A DNA stretch of 64,000 nt from Hymenobacter sp. GOD-10R (lineage in GTDB: Bacteria > Bacteroidota > Bacteroidia > Cytophagales > Hymenobacteraceae): positions 3,376,501-3,440,500 of the forward strand of contig NZ_CP141184.1 of assembly GCF_035609205.1 (NCBI RefSeq), in the 5' to 3' direction. The translations under genes were made by a program, and so were the position numbers. Below are positions 49,254 to 58,080 of this stretch, in pieces. The notes under the pieces are model-generated. The model had not been told where the DNA came from, did no database searches, and saw only the letters and a list, made by a program, of their open reading frames with translations. Numbering within the stretch: position 1 is the first letter of the stretch; each line of letters begins with the position of its first letter.

Positions 49254-52200
49254 TCACCCCGCCACGGCGCCCGCCCAGCGGAGCATATTCAATAGCAGCT
49301 GTTGTCCCACAATGTTGGCCTTGTTGCTGCCGGTTGAGTTAAGCGACGTGAGTGCCGCATTCTCCCCGTCACCTTCGGCCTTGGCGCCCACTTTCACTCC
49401 GCGCAACGTGGAGAAGATATCGAGGGCGCAGAGCACGATATGGCCCCGGCCGTGCGGCACGATACTCAGCGCCGAGTACACTTCTTTTTTGTGGTCCGAT
49501 ACGCAGGCAACGATGGTCTCGCCGTTGAACAGCCGCAGCCCGACGCGGTTGCGGTCGTAGGTCGCAAAGCATTGGTACTCCCAGTTAAACACGCCAGCCG
49601 GCGGCAAACCCGCGAACAACGGATGGTTTTTCGCGAAGTAGTTGCCGCCGTACCACGAGGTACCTAGCTCTTTCAGGCCCCGGTAGTCCACGACCTCCTT
49701 CCGACCTAGGTGCGTGGCCCATTTATCGATGTTATTCACTACGATAAGCGTGTTGCCCTCATTCACCCACTCCAGAATGTCGGTCACGAGGGGGTTGCCC
49801 GTTTGCTGCGGGTTGAAGGCGCCCACGAGCAAGTACTTGCCCTGCGGCCTGCCCGATTTGAATGGTTGAAAGGAATTCACCCCCACCGATTTCAGGTAAG
49901 CCCCTAGCACGCCACTGGTATCGGCGACCATGCCCGCCGCCGGGATGCCAGCGGCGTTCAGCTTCACCGCGTACAGCTTATCGTCGCCCGAGGCCACGAC
50001 GTTGCCGCCGCTCAGCAGTTCGGCTTTGATGGTGGTATAGCCCGCACTAGTCGGAATCAGCGGCAGGCTCGCCGACAACAGCTCCCCGTATTTAGTGCCG
50101 CCCGTCACACGCACCGGCAGCATTTTGCTGAGCACGGTGCGACCTTGCTCGTCGGTCGCTAGCACGCGCAGACGGTAGCTGCCTTTCAGGTTCACTTCAT
50201 TGATGAGGTGGAAATCTACCCGGGACGTGTCACCCACCCCTAGCACTTTGCGGGTGGGCTTCACGGCCACGTACACCGGGCGGTTGTAGCGGGCAATCAG
50301 TTGCACATCGCCCTTAGGGTTGCGGTAGTTATCCACGATGCCCGAGTGGTTTTCCAGCATCATGCTTTCCCAGCCATTCACGGCGTAGCCGTCGACGGTG
50401 TTATTGAGGCGGATGTTTTCGATGGCCCGGCCTTGGTAGTAGTAAGCATTATTGCCCATAGCCGTGGTTAGAGCGTCCACGGTCGGGAAGACTTGCCGAA
50501 AGCCGGGGGTATTGGTCAAAAACTGGTCGTAGGTATCATACCAAGCTAGGTACGAGGCCGTTTCCCAGCCGATGTTCTTCCCGGTCTTCAGAATTTCGTC
50601 GCGAATCAACTGCAAGCGCGGGGGCGTACCAATGGCGCCTTCCTCGCCGTAGTAGACGATTTCGTCTTGGTGGTCGGTGTAACGCAGGTACTTCGTGGGG
50701 CTACTGTACAGATTGTCGTGGTACACCCCGGGGCCGCCAGCGTGGTGCTGGTCAAACCAGCCGTAGTCATAAAATTTGCTGTCGTAGGGCCGCAGGTGCA
50801 GCTTAAACCGAGGGTTCGGCTTGAGCGTCGGGTCGCCGTTCGAGGAATTGTAAGTCATCAGGCGCGTGGGGTCGAGCTGGTGGGCGGCGCGCATTTCCAT
50901 GCTGTCCTTGCCTTGGGGAGGGGCGCCACGCTCGTTGTGGAAGTTGTAGATGACCAGGGCTGGGTGGTTCCGGTCGCGCCGGATCATGCGCATGACTTTC
51001 TCGGTGCGCTCGGGGAAGTAGAAGTCAGCCTGCTTCCTGCCGAGCGAATCGGTGGGGTTAAAGCCATTGGCCGGGTACTGATTGCCGCCTGGCTCCTCGA
51101 AGTACAGCAACCCTAGCTCGTCGGCGTAATCAAGCACGTTGGTCTGGCCGATGGTGCGGTGAAAGTTGAGCATGTTCAGCCCTAGCGCCTTCGCCGTTTC
51201 TACCTGCTTGCGGGCTAGCGCGTCGGAAGGCGCAATGCCATTGACTGGCCAAAAGCCCCAGGAAATAGACGTGCGCAGCACAATGCGCTTGCTATTCAGG
51301 AAGAACTGCCGGTCGCCGCCGGCCACGTCGCGCACCTCAAACCAGCGGAAGCCAAACCGCTGCTGGTAGCTATCCTGGGTGTGGTCGGCACCCCGCCAGG
51401 TAGCCGTCAGCACGTACAGGTTAGGCGCTTCTACACTCCATTGTTTGGCGTTTTTCACTCGCACGGTCATGCTTTTCGTGCTTTGGCCGGCGGGCACTTG
51501 GGTCTGCGGGTAGTCTTGCGCAAACACCGTTCGTTGCGCGCCACCGTGCTCTCTCACTTCCAGGTGCAGCGTGCCGCTGGTCGGTTTCGTCGTTTGGTTG
51601 TCGGTGGTTACCTGCACTTCTATCTCATCGAGCCTAGGTTTGTTCTTCACGAACACATCCTGCACGTACACCGGGTCGGTGGCCACGAGCTCGACCTTGC
51701 CTGTGATGCCACCAAAGCCGTGCGTGGGCTGGATGCGGTAGTTGCCCCACATAAACGTTTGTGAGTCGCGCCAATCGAAGTTCCCGTTCGGGTCAGTGAT
51801 GCGCACTGCTACCTCGTTGTCTTGCCCGTAGCGAACAAACTTGGTGATGTCGATTTCAAACGGCGTGCTGTTGACCAGATCGTAGCCGGCCAGCTGCCGG
51901 TTCACGAATACCTCCGCCCGCAACCGCACGCTTTCAAAGCGCAGCACCACGCGCTTGCCCTGCATGGCAGCCGGCACAGCGAGCTTGGTGCTAAACCACG
52001 AAACCCCTAGGTAGTTGCCACTGAGCCCAAACGCGTTACCGTTTTGTCCCCAGAAGTACTGCTCCACCGTGGCGGGCAGATGTACGAGCTGGGTAGAGGC
52101 GTTTTGCAGGGCTTCCCAGCCACCGGTCGGTGGGTTGACGGGCAGCTGGGCTAGGTTCACGGGCGGCGCGTACAGGCGGTCCTGCACCCAAGGCGCGGCA

Positions 52201-52337
52201 CGGTCGAGCCATAGCCGCCAGTCTTGGGCTGAGAGGTCTACTACTGTGCGGGCACTGTTGGTTTGTGCTTGGGCCCAAGAGGCGCAGATCAGCAAGCCTA
52301 GTACTATAAGTCGGCTCAATTTGAAAGGGAAAAGCAT
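49254..52337 (-). CDS. Glycoside hydrolase family 2 protein
   Basis: 1027 residues on the minus strand. A signal peptide (LIVLGLLICASWAQAQ) leads to export. Order: sugar-binding domain with jelly-roll strands (RVVLRFESVRLRAEVFVNRQ), an immunoglobulin-like domain (about 220-330), a TIM barrel, and a long C-terminal region of about 350 residues with further beta-sandwich parts. The barrel shows RRDRNHPALVIYNFHNERGA, where E469 is the likely acid/base of the NE motif, and YYGEEGAIGTPPR, with the nucleophile at E565 or E566. Known GH2 activities include beta-galactosidase and beta-glucuronidase. Adjacent pectin genes suggest action on rhamnogalacturonan side chains or backbone fragments (inference). 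Confidence 0.88.
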   Translation of the reverse strand: MLFPFKLSRLIVLGLLICASWAQAQTNSARTVVDLSAQDWRLWLDRAAPWVQDRLYAPPVNLAQLPVNPPTGGWEALQNASTQLVHLPATVEQYFWGQNGNAFGLSGNYLGVSWFSTKLAVPAAMQGKRVVLRFESVRLRAEVFVNRQLAGYDLVNSTPFEIDITKFVRYGQDNEVAVRITDPNGNFDWRDSQTFMWGNYRIQPTHGFGGITGKVELVATDPVYVQDVFVKNKPRLDEIEVQVTTDNQTTKPTSGTLHLEVREHGGAQRTVFAQDYPQTQVPAGQSTKSMTVRVKNAKQWSVEAPNLYVLTATWRGADHTQDSYQQRFGFRWFEVRDVAGGDRQFFLNSKRIVLRTSISWGFWPVNGIAPSDALARKQVETAKALGLNMLNFHRTIGQTNVLDYADELGLLYFEEPGGNQYPANGFNPTDSLGRKQADFYFPERTEKVMRMIRRDRNHPALVIYNFHNERGAPPQGKDSMEMRAAHQLDPTRLMTYNSSNGDPTLKPNPRFKLHLRPYDSKFYDYGWFDQHHAGGPGVYHDNLYSSPTKYLRYTDHQDEIVYYGEEGAIGTPPRLQLIRDEILKTGKNIGWETASYLAWYDTYDQFLTNTPGFRQVFPTVDALTTAMGNNAYYYQGRAIENIRLNNTVDGYAVNGWESMMLENHSGIVDNYRNPKGDVQLIARYNRPVYVAVKPTRKVLGVGDTSRVDFHLINEVNLKGSYRLRVLATDEQGRTVLSKMLPVRVTGGTKYGELLSASLPLIPTSAGYTTIKAELLSGGNVVASGDDKLYAVKLNAAGIPAAGMVADTSGVLGAYLKSVGVNSFQPFKSGRPQGKYLLVGAFNPQQTGNPLVTDILEWVNEGNTLIVVNNIDKWATHLGRKEVVDYRGLKELGTSWYGGNYFAKNHPLFAGLPPAGVFNWEYQCFATYDRNRVGLRLFNGETIVACVSDHKKEVYSALSIVPHGRGHIVLCALDIFSTLRGVKVGAKAEGDGENAALTSLNSTGSNKANIVGQQLLLNMLRWAGAVAG

Positions 52338-52608
52338 AGAATAAAGAGAAGGTGCACTCGGCTCAAAGAGCTCGTTGCTTGCGAATAGGCCAGGAAGCAG
52401 TTAGGTAACATCAGTTATGCCGGGGCCGGTGCTGGCAAACTCAGCATGGTAGATAGGGCTTTCGTTGCAGGTTTGTCCCAGTTATGCCAGCCCGCACGTG
52501 TGCTTCCGGACGCGTAGTATCATGTTGTTTATCTGATTCTTATTGGCTCTAGGCTAGCCTTGAAGACTGTTGCTGACAGCTTGGTCAGCCCTCCTACTAT
52601 CGTTTCTA

Positions 52609-53184
52609 TTACCAGCTGCCCAGCAGAATAAGCACCACCCATAGGTCCTTGAGCGAGAGCTTGAGGTGGTGCAAAGCGTGGGTAATTTGGTTCTCGACCG
52701 TGCGCTTGGAGATGCCTAACCGGGCGGCAATCTCATCACCCGACAACTGCTCCCGGCGGCTGAGCCAGAAGATTTCCTGGCAGCGCTTGGGCAATTGGGC
52801 TAGGTAGGCCGCCACTCGCTGTTCTAGTTCGTGGCTGTGCAATTGCTCTTCGCCGGCGTTACGGTTGGTGCCAGTACTAGCTAGGTCTTCAGAATAATGC
52901 AGCGGGATAAGACGCGCCGAGCGGCTGTGGCGGTATACGTGGTAGCGCGTGGCAGCCATCAAATAGCGCGGAAAGGAATCGATTTCGAACTGGTGCCGCT
53001 TCAGCCACAGGTTCAGGAAAATATCATGGATAAGGCTAGCGCACACTTCCGGGTCGCTATGCAGCGCGCAAGCCGCCTGATGCATCCGCGCCCAATACCG
53101 ATTGAACAGGGCCGCAAACGCCTGCACGTCATCCTCACGGACGGCGTCCCACAACTGGGCATCGGATGAGGATTGGGAAAACAT
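52609..53184 (-). CDS. RNA polymerase ECF sigma factor, FecI/SusC-locus type
   Basis: 191 residues on the minus strand. Region 2: VQAFAALFNRYWARMHQAAC, HDIFLNLWLKRHQFEIDSFP, RYLMAATRYHVYRHSRSA. Region 4: LPKRCQEIFWLSRREQLSGD, EIAARLGISKRTVENQITHA. This is the Bacteroides sigma-70 type that pairs with FecR anti-sigma proteins next to SusC/SusD operons. The FecR gene starts 145 bp away but is on the opposite strand; in most such loci the two genes are in tandem. The following gene on this strand is the GH2 gene, 271 bp downstream. Confidence 0.94.
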   Translation of the reverse strand: MFSQSSSDAQLWDAVREDDVQAFAALFNRYWARMHQAACALHSDPEVCASLIHDIFLNLWLKRHQFEIDSFPRYLMAATRYHVYRHSRSARLIPLHYSEDLASTGTNRNAGEEQLHSHELEQRVAAYLAQLPKRCQEIFWLSRREQLSGDEIAARLGISKRTVENQITHALHHLKLSLKDLWVVLILLGSW

Positions 53185-53329
53185 AGTTCCGGCGCTAGGG
53201 AAGGACGAAAGACAAGTGAGGAGGAACGGTAGTCACCAAACATATTGATAATAAAGCAGCAAAAAAACTACGAAAAGTATGTGCGTGCCTGCTCGCTTCG
53301 GACTCTATGCAGGTAGAAACGCGCAGATT

Positions 53330-54319
53330 ATGACGGACGAAGAGTATTTCTTGCTGTATGAAAAGTACCTGCTAGGCCACAGCACCGCCGAGGAAAGGCA
53401 TCGGCTGCGGCAAGCGCCCCAGGCCCAAAACCAGTTGCCCGAGCTGAGCGCCGCCGAGGAAGGCCACCTAGCTTCGGCACCCGCCCGAGAGGCCGTGCTA
53501 AGCCGGTTATTGGACAGCATCGAGCACGCCGAAGTGCACCGGCCGTCACGCGCTAAGCGGTGGCAGTGGGCCACAATGGCGGCCGTTGTGGCCCTCCTAG
53601 TAGTAGCCGGCAGTTATTGGTTGGTGCCCACCTTGTGGCAGTCTCGCCTGCACTATGCTACCGGCTACGGCCAGCAGCAGCGGATTGTGCTCCCCGATGG
53701 CTCCGAGGTGGTGCTGAATGCGAATTCTACGTTAGAGACGCCAGCCGTTTGGGATCCGCAGGCGCGCCGGGAGGTGTGGCTGCACGGGGAGGCCTATTTC
53801 ATTGTGGCCCATAAAGCGGCGCCGTCGGTGCGCACCATTGCCCAGGCGGCTGAGCCCTTAAAGTTTGTAGTGCATTCTGGGCCAGTGGATGTAGCCGTGC
53901 TCGGCACCAAGTTTAACGTGAACAGCCGGGCAGACGACACGCGCGTGGTGTTGGCCGAAGGTAAGGTGCAGCTCACGGCCCCCGGCCAACCCGCCTTACT
54001 CATGAAGCCCGGCGAGCTGGTAGATTTTGCGCCAACTCACGCCGCGTATGCCACCCGCAAAGTGAATCCAGGGCTGTACACAGCCTGGAAGGAGCACCAC
54101 TACATCTTCGACGATACTCCCCTGCCAGAAATTGCGCGCTTGCTGGAAGACACCTACGGCTACAAGGTATTTGTACAGGACAAGGCACTGCTGCATAAGA
54201 AGTTGACGGGAGAAATCAACACAAAGAACCCCGAGGTACTGCTTTACGCCTTGTCTAAGTCATTTGGCATTCGCATCGAAAAACAAGGCAAAACCCTGCG
54301 CTTTTACACGGCTAACTGA
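53330..54319 (+). CDS. FecR family anti-sigma factor
   Basis: 329 residues from the ATG at 53330 (MTDEEYFLLYEKYLLG); upstream in-frame starts lack similarity. The N-terminal cytoplasmic part (about 1-78) should bind the sigma factor. A membrane helix (WATMAAVVALLVVAGSYWLV, about 80-100) follows. The periplasmic FecR domain has QQRIVLPDGSEVVLNANSTL, REVWLHGEAYFIVAHKAAP and VAVLGTKFNVNSRADDTRVV. The C-terminal DUF4974-type part (DTPLPEIARLLEDTYGYKVF, ALSKSFGIRIEKQGKTLRFY) contacts the STN domain of the SusC receptor in this kind of trans-envelope signalling. The SusC gene starts 29 bp downstream. Confidence 0.94.
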   Translation: MTDEEYFLLYEKYLLGHSTAEERHRLRQAPQAQNQLPELSAAEEGHLASAPAREAVLSRLLDSIEHAEVHRPSRAKRWQWATMAAVVALLVVAGSYWLVPTLWQSRLHYATGYGQQQRIVLPDGSEVVLNANSTLETPAVWDPQARREVWLHGEAYFIVAHKAAPSVRTIAQAAEPLKFVVHSGPVDVAVLGTKFNVNSRADDTRVVLAEGKVQLTAPGQPALLMKPGELVDFAPTHAAYATRKVNPGLYTAWKEHHYIFDDTPLPEIARLLEDTYGYKVFVQDKALLHKKLTGEINTKNPEVLLYALSKSFGIRIEKQGKTLRFYTAN

Positions 54320-54348
54320 TTCATCTGCTCACTCTTCCCACCTTTTCT

Positions 54349-57300
54349 ATGCATAATAGACTGTTTATGCACTGTTTCTGTCCCGGACTGCTGATCGTCA
54401 CGCAACTCACGCCGCTTTTTACTCAAGGCCAGGTGCTGACTGCCGCGCACGTTTCTGCTACGCTGCAGACGCCTTCTCAGCAACCGAACAGCTCTCCCAA
54501 CAAGCTCGACTTGCTCGAAACCCTAGACGAGCTGCACGTACGGTTTAAGGTCAACTTTCTGTATGAGCGCCAAAATCTGACGGGCAAGACCATACCCGCT
54601 GCCGCTAGTCGGGAAGGGCAGATTGAGCAGGTCCTCAGCCGCTTACTGCCGCTAGTCAATTTGCGATATGAGAAGGTGGAGCCCAGTACCTATGCCATTG
54701 TGCCCTTGGGGAAGTCCGCAGCGCCCGCAGCCGACCTAGGTGATCTGCAGGCGGCTCCGGTCCAGCCGTTGTCGACGGGTACCCTAGGTTCGCTGCCGCC
54801 GGCGCAGCTACAACGCATGGCCACGGTGCCCGTCAGCGGTAAGGCGGTTGATGAGAAAGGACAGGGGTTGCCCGGTGTGACGATTGTTGTGCAGGGCACT
54901 ACCACGGGCGCTACGACCAGCCCCGACGGCAGCTTCACGCTTCAGGTGCCGGCCAACAGCACGTTAGTATTCAGCTATATCGGCTTTATTCGCCAAGAAA
55001 TAAAAGTAGCCGGTGCCACCAGCAACTTAGCTGTGACGCTGGCGCAGGACAACAAGACCCTCGACGACGTAGTAGTGATTGGCTACGGCACCGTGCAGCG
55101 CAGCGAGCTAACGGGGGCCGTATCGTCGGTGAGTGCCCAACAGCTCAAGGATATTCCGGTGAACTCGGCGGCCGAGGCCCTGACCGGGCGCCTGGCGGGC
55201 GTGCAGCTCACGTCTTCGGAAGGTGCGCCGGGCTCCGATGTGCGGATTCGGGTGCGCGGGGGCGGCTCTATTACGCAGGATAACTCGCCCCTGTACGTCG
55301 TCGATGGTATTCAGATTGAGAATGCGCTGTCGGTGATTTCGCCCCAGGATATTGCCTCGGTGGATGTGCTGAAGGATGCGGCGTCGACGGCTATTTACGG
55401 GGCACGCGGGGCCAATGGGGTTGTTATTATCACCACCAAAAACGGCATTGAAGGCCGCACGACGGTGGCCTACAGCGGCTTTGCCGGCGTACGCCGGCTA
55501 GTGAAAACGCTGGATGTATTGAATACCAGTGAGTACCTGGACCTGCAATACGAGCGGGCCTCCCGGTTTGCAACGGACCTCGCTACGTTTCGCGGCACCT
55601 ACGGCTCCAGCAACTACACGGGCGATACGCTGACTCTGGCCCGGCAGTCGCCGTTCGTTGATTGGCAGCGGGAAGTATTTGGGCGCGACGCCTTTCAGCA
55701 AACCCACAACGTGACCGTGTCGGGCGGTGGCAAGGGCACGGTGTACTCGCTGAGCCTGACCAGCAACCGCGAGCAAGGTATTCAGGTAGCTTCCGACTAC
55801 GACCGCAAGCTGCTCAGCTTCCGCCTCGATAATAAAGCCACCGATAAGCTGCGCCTGGGCTTCAACGTGCGCCTGAACGATCAAACAATCAATGGGGCCG
55901 GTACGGCCAGCGGGGGGCTGTCAAGCTCCTCGCGTTTGCGCAACACGGTGCAGTACCGGCCGTTTACCCAAAACCTGGGTACGGGCGTAGAAATCGACCT
56001 CACCTCCCCTGACGAGGACTACTACGTGCTCAGCGGCGGGCCGCGGGGGCTGATCAACCCCATTGTAATAGCTGGCTCCGAATACCGCCGCAACGGTCAG
56101 CGCCTGGTCAACTCCAGCGGGTACATCAACTACAACTTCACCAAGGCCCTGAGCATCCGCTCCACGGTGGGCATCAACTACCTAGCTACCCGCAACGACG
56201 CCTTTGATAGCAAGATAACCGGCGTGGCCCGGCAGAACGGCAATCAGCCCACGGCATCGATCAGCACGGGTACGCAGTTTACGCTCAACAACTCCAACGT
56301 GCTCAGTTACCGCCTGCCCACCGCGAAAGGCAGCAAGCACAGCTTCGACATGCTGCTGGGCCAGGAGCTGTACCAAACCCTGAATAACTCGCTGAATATC
56401 TCGGTCTTCTACCTGCCCACCGACATCACCCCCGAGAAAGCGCTGGCCAACTTCAACCAAGCCCAGGCTCCGGCCGGCTTTGTGCAACCTTCCCCAACGA
56501 CTAATGAGGACCCGAACCGCATTCTTTCGGGCTTCAGCCGGGCGAATTATTCGTTCGATGATAAGTACCTAGTCACGGCAACGCTGCGCGTAGATGGTTC
56601 CTCGAAATTCCGGGAAGGGCAGCGCGTAGGCGTGTTTCCGGCGGCTTCGGTAGCGTGGCGCTTATCTAAAGAAGCGTTTATGCAAACGTTTACGGCCGTG
56701 TCGGACCTGAAGCTGCGCTTAAGCTACGGCTTGGCTGGCAACAACCGCATTGCCAACAACTTATTCCGCGAAACCTACTCAACCAACGGGGTGGTGTACC
56801 CGCTGGAAAACGGCCGCACGCCGGGCCTTGCCACCTCGGCGCTGGCGAACCCTAATCTGCAGTGGGAAACCACCCACTCCCGCAACATCGGCCTAGACCT
56901 AGCCTTGTTCAACAATCGGGTGCAGTTCACAACCGACGTGTATTACAACACGACCTACGACTTGCTCATTGCCCAGCCCGTGCCCGTCACGGCGGGCTAC
57001 GCCTCGCAGCTGCGCAATATCGGATCGACCTCCAACCGCGGCGTGGAGTTGCAGCTAAGCGGCACGGTCATGAGAACTCCCAACTTCTCCTGGACGGCCA
57101 ACGGCAACTTGTCCTTCAACCGCAACCGAGTGGAAGAGCTAGGTGGTCAACCCTACCTGCCGGGCATCAACGCAAACTGGACGACTGATACCGGCTCCGA
57201 CTACATCGTGCAGCCCGGCTTACCGGTGGGCCTCATGTACGGCTACGTGTCCGATGGCTTTTACCGGGTAGAGGACTTCAACGCCACGCAGGCCGCCAAC

Positions 57301-58050
57301 GGCACCTGGAACTACGCGCTGAAAGACGGGGTGGCTAATAACAACGGCGTGGTGGCCGATAACTCCGGCTACACCGTGCCGACCGTGGCCGGGGTACCCG
57401 CCCCCAAAGGCGGCTACCTACAGCCCACGCCCGGCGCCATGAAATTCAAGGACATCAACGGCGACGGGGTGGTGGATACCAACGACCGCACCGTGATTGG
57501 TAACGCCAACCCCAAATTCACGGGCGGTCTGAACCAGCAGTTCACCTACAAGAACTTCGACGCCAGTGTCTTCCTGAATTTTGTGTACGGCAACGACATC
57601 TACAACGCCAGCAAAATCGAGTTCACCAGCAACTACAACCCCAATCAGAACCTGCTAGGTTTGATGCGGGATCGGTGGCGCACCATCGATGCACAGGGCA
57701 ACCGCGTGACGGAACCCACGGCGCTAACCGCCCTCAACCAAAATGCTAAGATCTGGCGCCCTACGCTGGGCCGCTACCTGCTAAGTTCCTGGGCCATTGA
57801 GGACGGCTCGTTTCTGCGCGTCAACAACATCACCGTGGGTTACTCGCTGCCCAAGTCGTTGCTGCTGCGGGCCAAGCTAACGCAGCTACGCTTCTACGTG
57901 ACGCTCAACAACCTAGCTACCTGGACTAACTACTCGGGCTTTGACCCCGAAGTGAACACCCGCCGGCAAACCCCACTTACGCCGGGCGTCGACTACGCCG
58001 CTTATCCGCGCAGCCGAGGCTTCTTGGCTGGTCTGAACCTCACGCTATAA
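54349..58050 (+). CDS. SusC/RagA-type TonB-dependent outer membrane receptor with STN signalling domain
   Basis: 1233 residues. After an N-terminal signal segment there is an STN domain at about 45-115 (LLETLDELHVRFKVNFLYER, VLSRLLPLVNLRYEKVEPST), which marks a transducing receptor. A carboxypeptidase-like domain follows (GKAVDEKGQGLPGVTIVVQG, from about 160), then the DDVVVIGYGTVQRSELTGAV box and plug (from about 237), with LYVVDGIQIENALSVISPQD and a beta-barrel of about 850 residues. It imports oligosaccharides using TonB energy and signals through FecR to the sigma factor. Followed by its SusD partner; the pectin genes downstream point to pectic fragments as cargo. Confidence 0.96.
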   Translation: MHNRLFMHCFCPGLLIVTQLTPLFTQGQVLTAAHVSATLQTPSQQPNSSPNKLDLLETLDELHVRFKVNFLYERQNLTGKTIPAAASREGQIEQVLSRLLPLVNLRYEKVEPSTYAIVPLGKSAAPAADLGDLQAAPVQPLSTGTLGSLPPAQLQRMATVPVSGKAVDEKGQGLPGVTIVVQGTTTGATTSPDGSFTLQVPANSTLVFSYIGFIRQEIKVAGATSNLAVTLAQDNKTLDDVVVIGYGTVQRSELTGAVSSVSAQQLKDIPVNSAAEALTGRLAGVQLTSSEGAPGSDVRIRVRGGGSITQDNSPLYVVDGIQIENALSVISPQDIASVDVLKDAASTAIYGARGANGVVIITTKNGIEGRTTVAYSGFAGVRRLVKTLDVLNTSEYLDLQYERASRFATDLATFRGTYGSSNYTGDTLTLARQSPFVDWQREVFGRDAFQQTHNVTVSGGGKGTVYSLSLTSNREQGIQVASDYDRKLLSFRLDNKATDKLRLGFNVRLNDQTINGAGTASGGLSSSSRLRNTVQYRPFTQNLGTGVEIDLTSPDEDYYVLSGGPRGLINPIVIAGSEYRRNGQRLVNSSGYINYNFTKALSIRSTVGINYLATRNDAFDSKITGVARQNGNQPTASISTGTQFTLNNSNVLSYRLPTAKGSKHSFDMLLGQELYQTLNNSLNISVFYLPTDITPEKALANFNQAQAPAGFVQPSPTTNEDPNRILSGFSRANYSFDDKYLVTATLRVDGSSKFREGQRVGVFPAASVAWRLSKEAFMQTFTAVSDLKLRLSYGLAGNNRIANNLFRETYSTNGVVYPLENGRTPGLATSALANPNLQWETTHSRNIGLDLALFNNRVQFTTDVYYNTTYDLLIAQPVPVTAGYASQLRNIGSTSNRGVELQLSGTVMRTPNFSWTANGNLSFNRNRVEELGGQPYLPGINANWTTDTGSDYIVQPGLPVGLMYGYVSDGFYRVEDFNATQAANGTWNYALKDGVANNNGVVADNSGYTVPTVAGVPAPKGGYLQPTPGAMKFKDINGDGVVDTNDRTVIGNANPKFTGGLNQQFTYKNFDASVFLNFVYGNDIYNASKIEFTSNYNPNQNLLGLMRDRWRTIDAQGNRVTEPTALTALNQNAKIWRPTLGRYLLSSWAIEDGSFLRVNNITVGYSLPKSLLLRAKLTQLRFYVTLNNLATWTNYSGFDPEVNTRRQTPLTPGVDYAAYPRSRGFLAGLNLTL

Positions 58051-58080
58051 TTCCCACTTGTTTTGCCTCTCGTTATCGTC

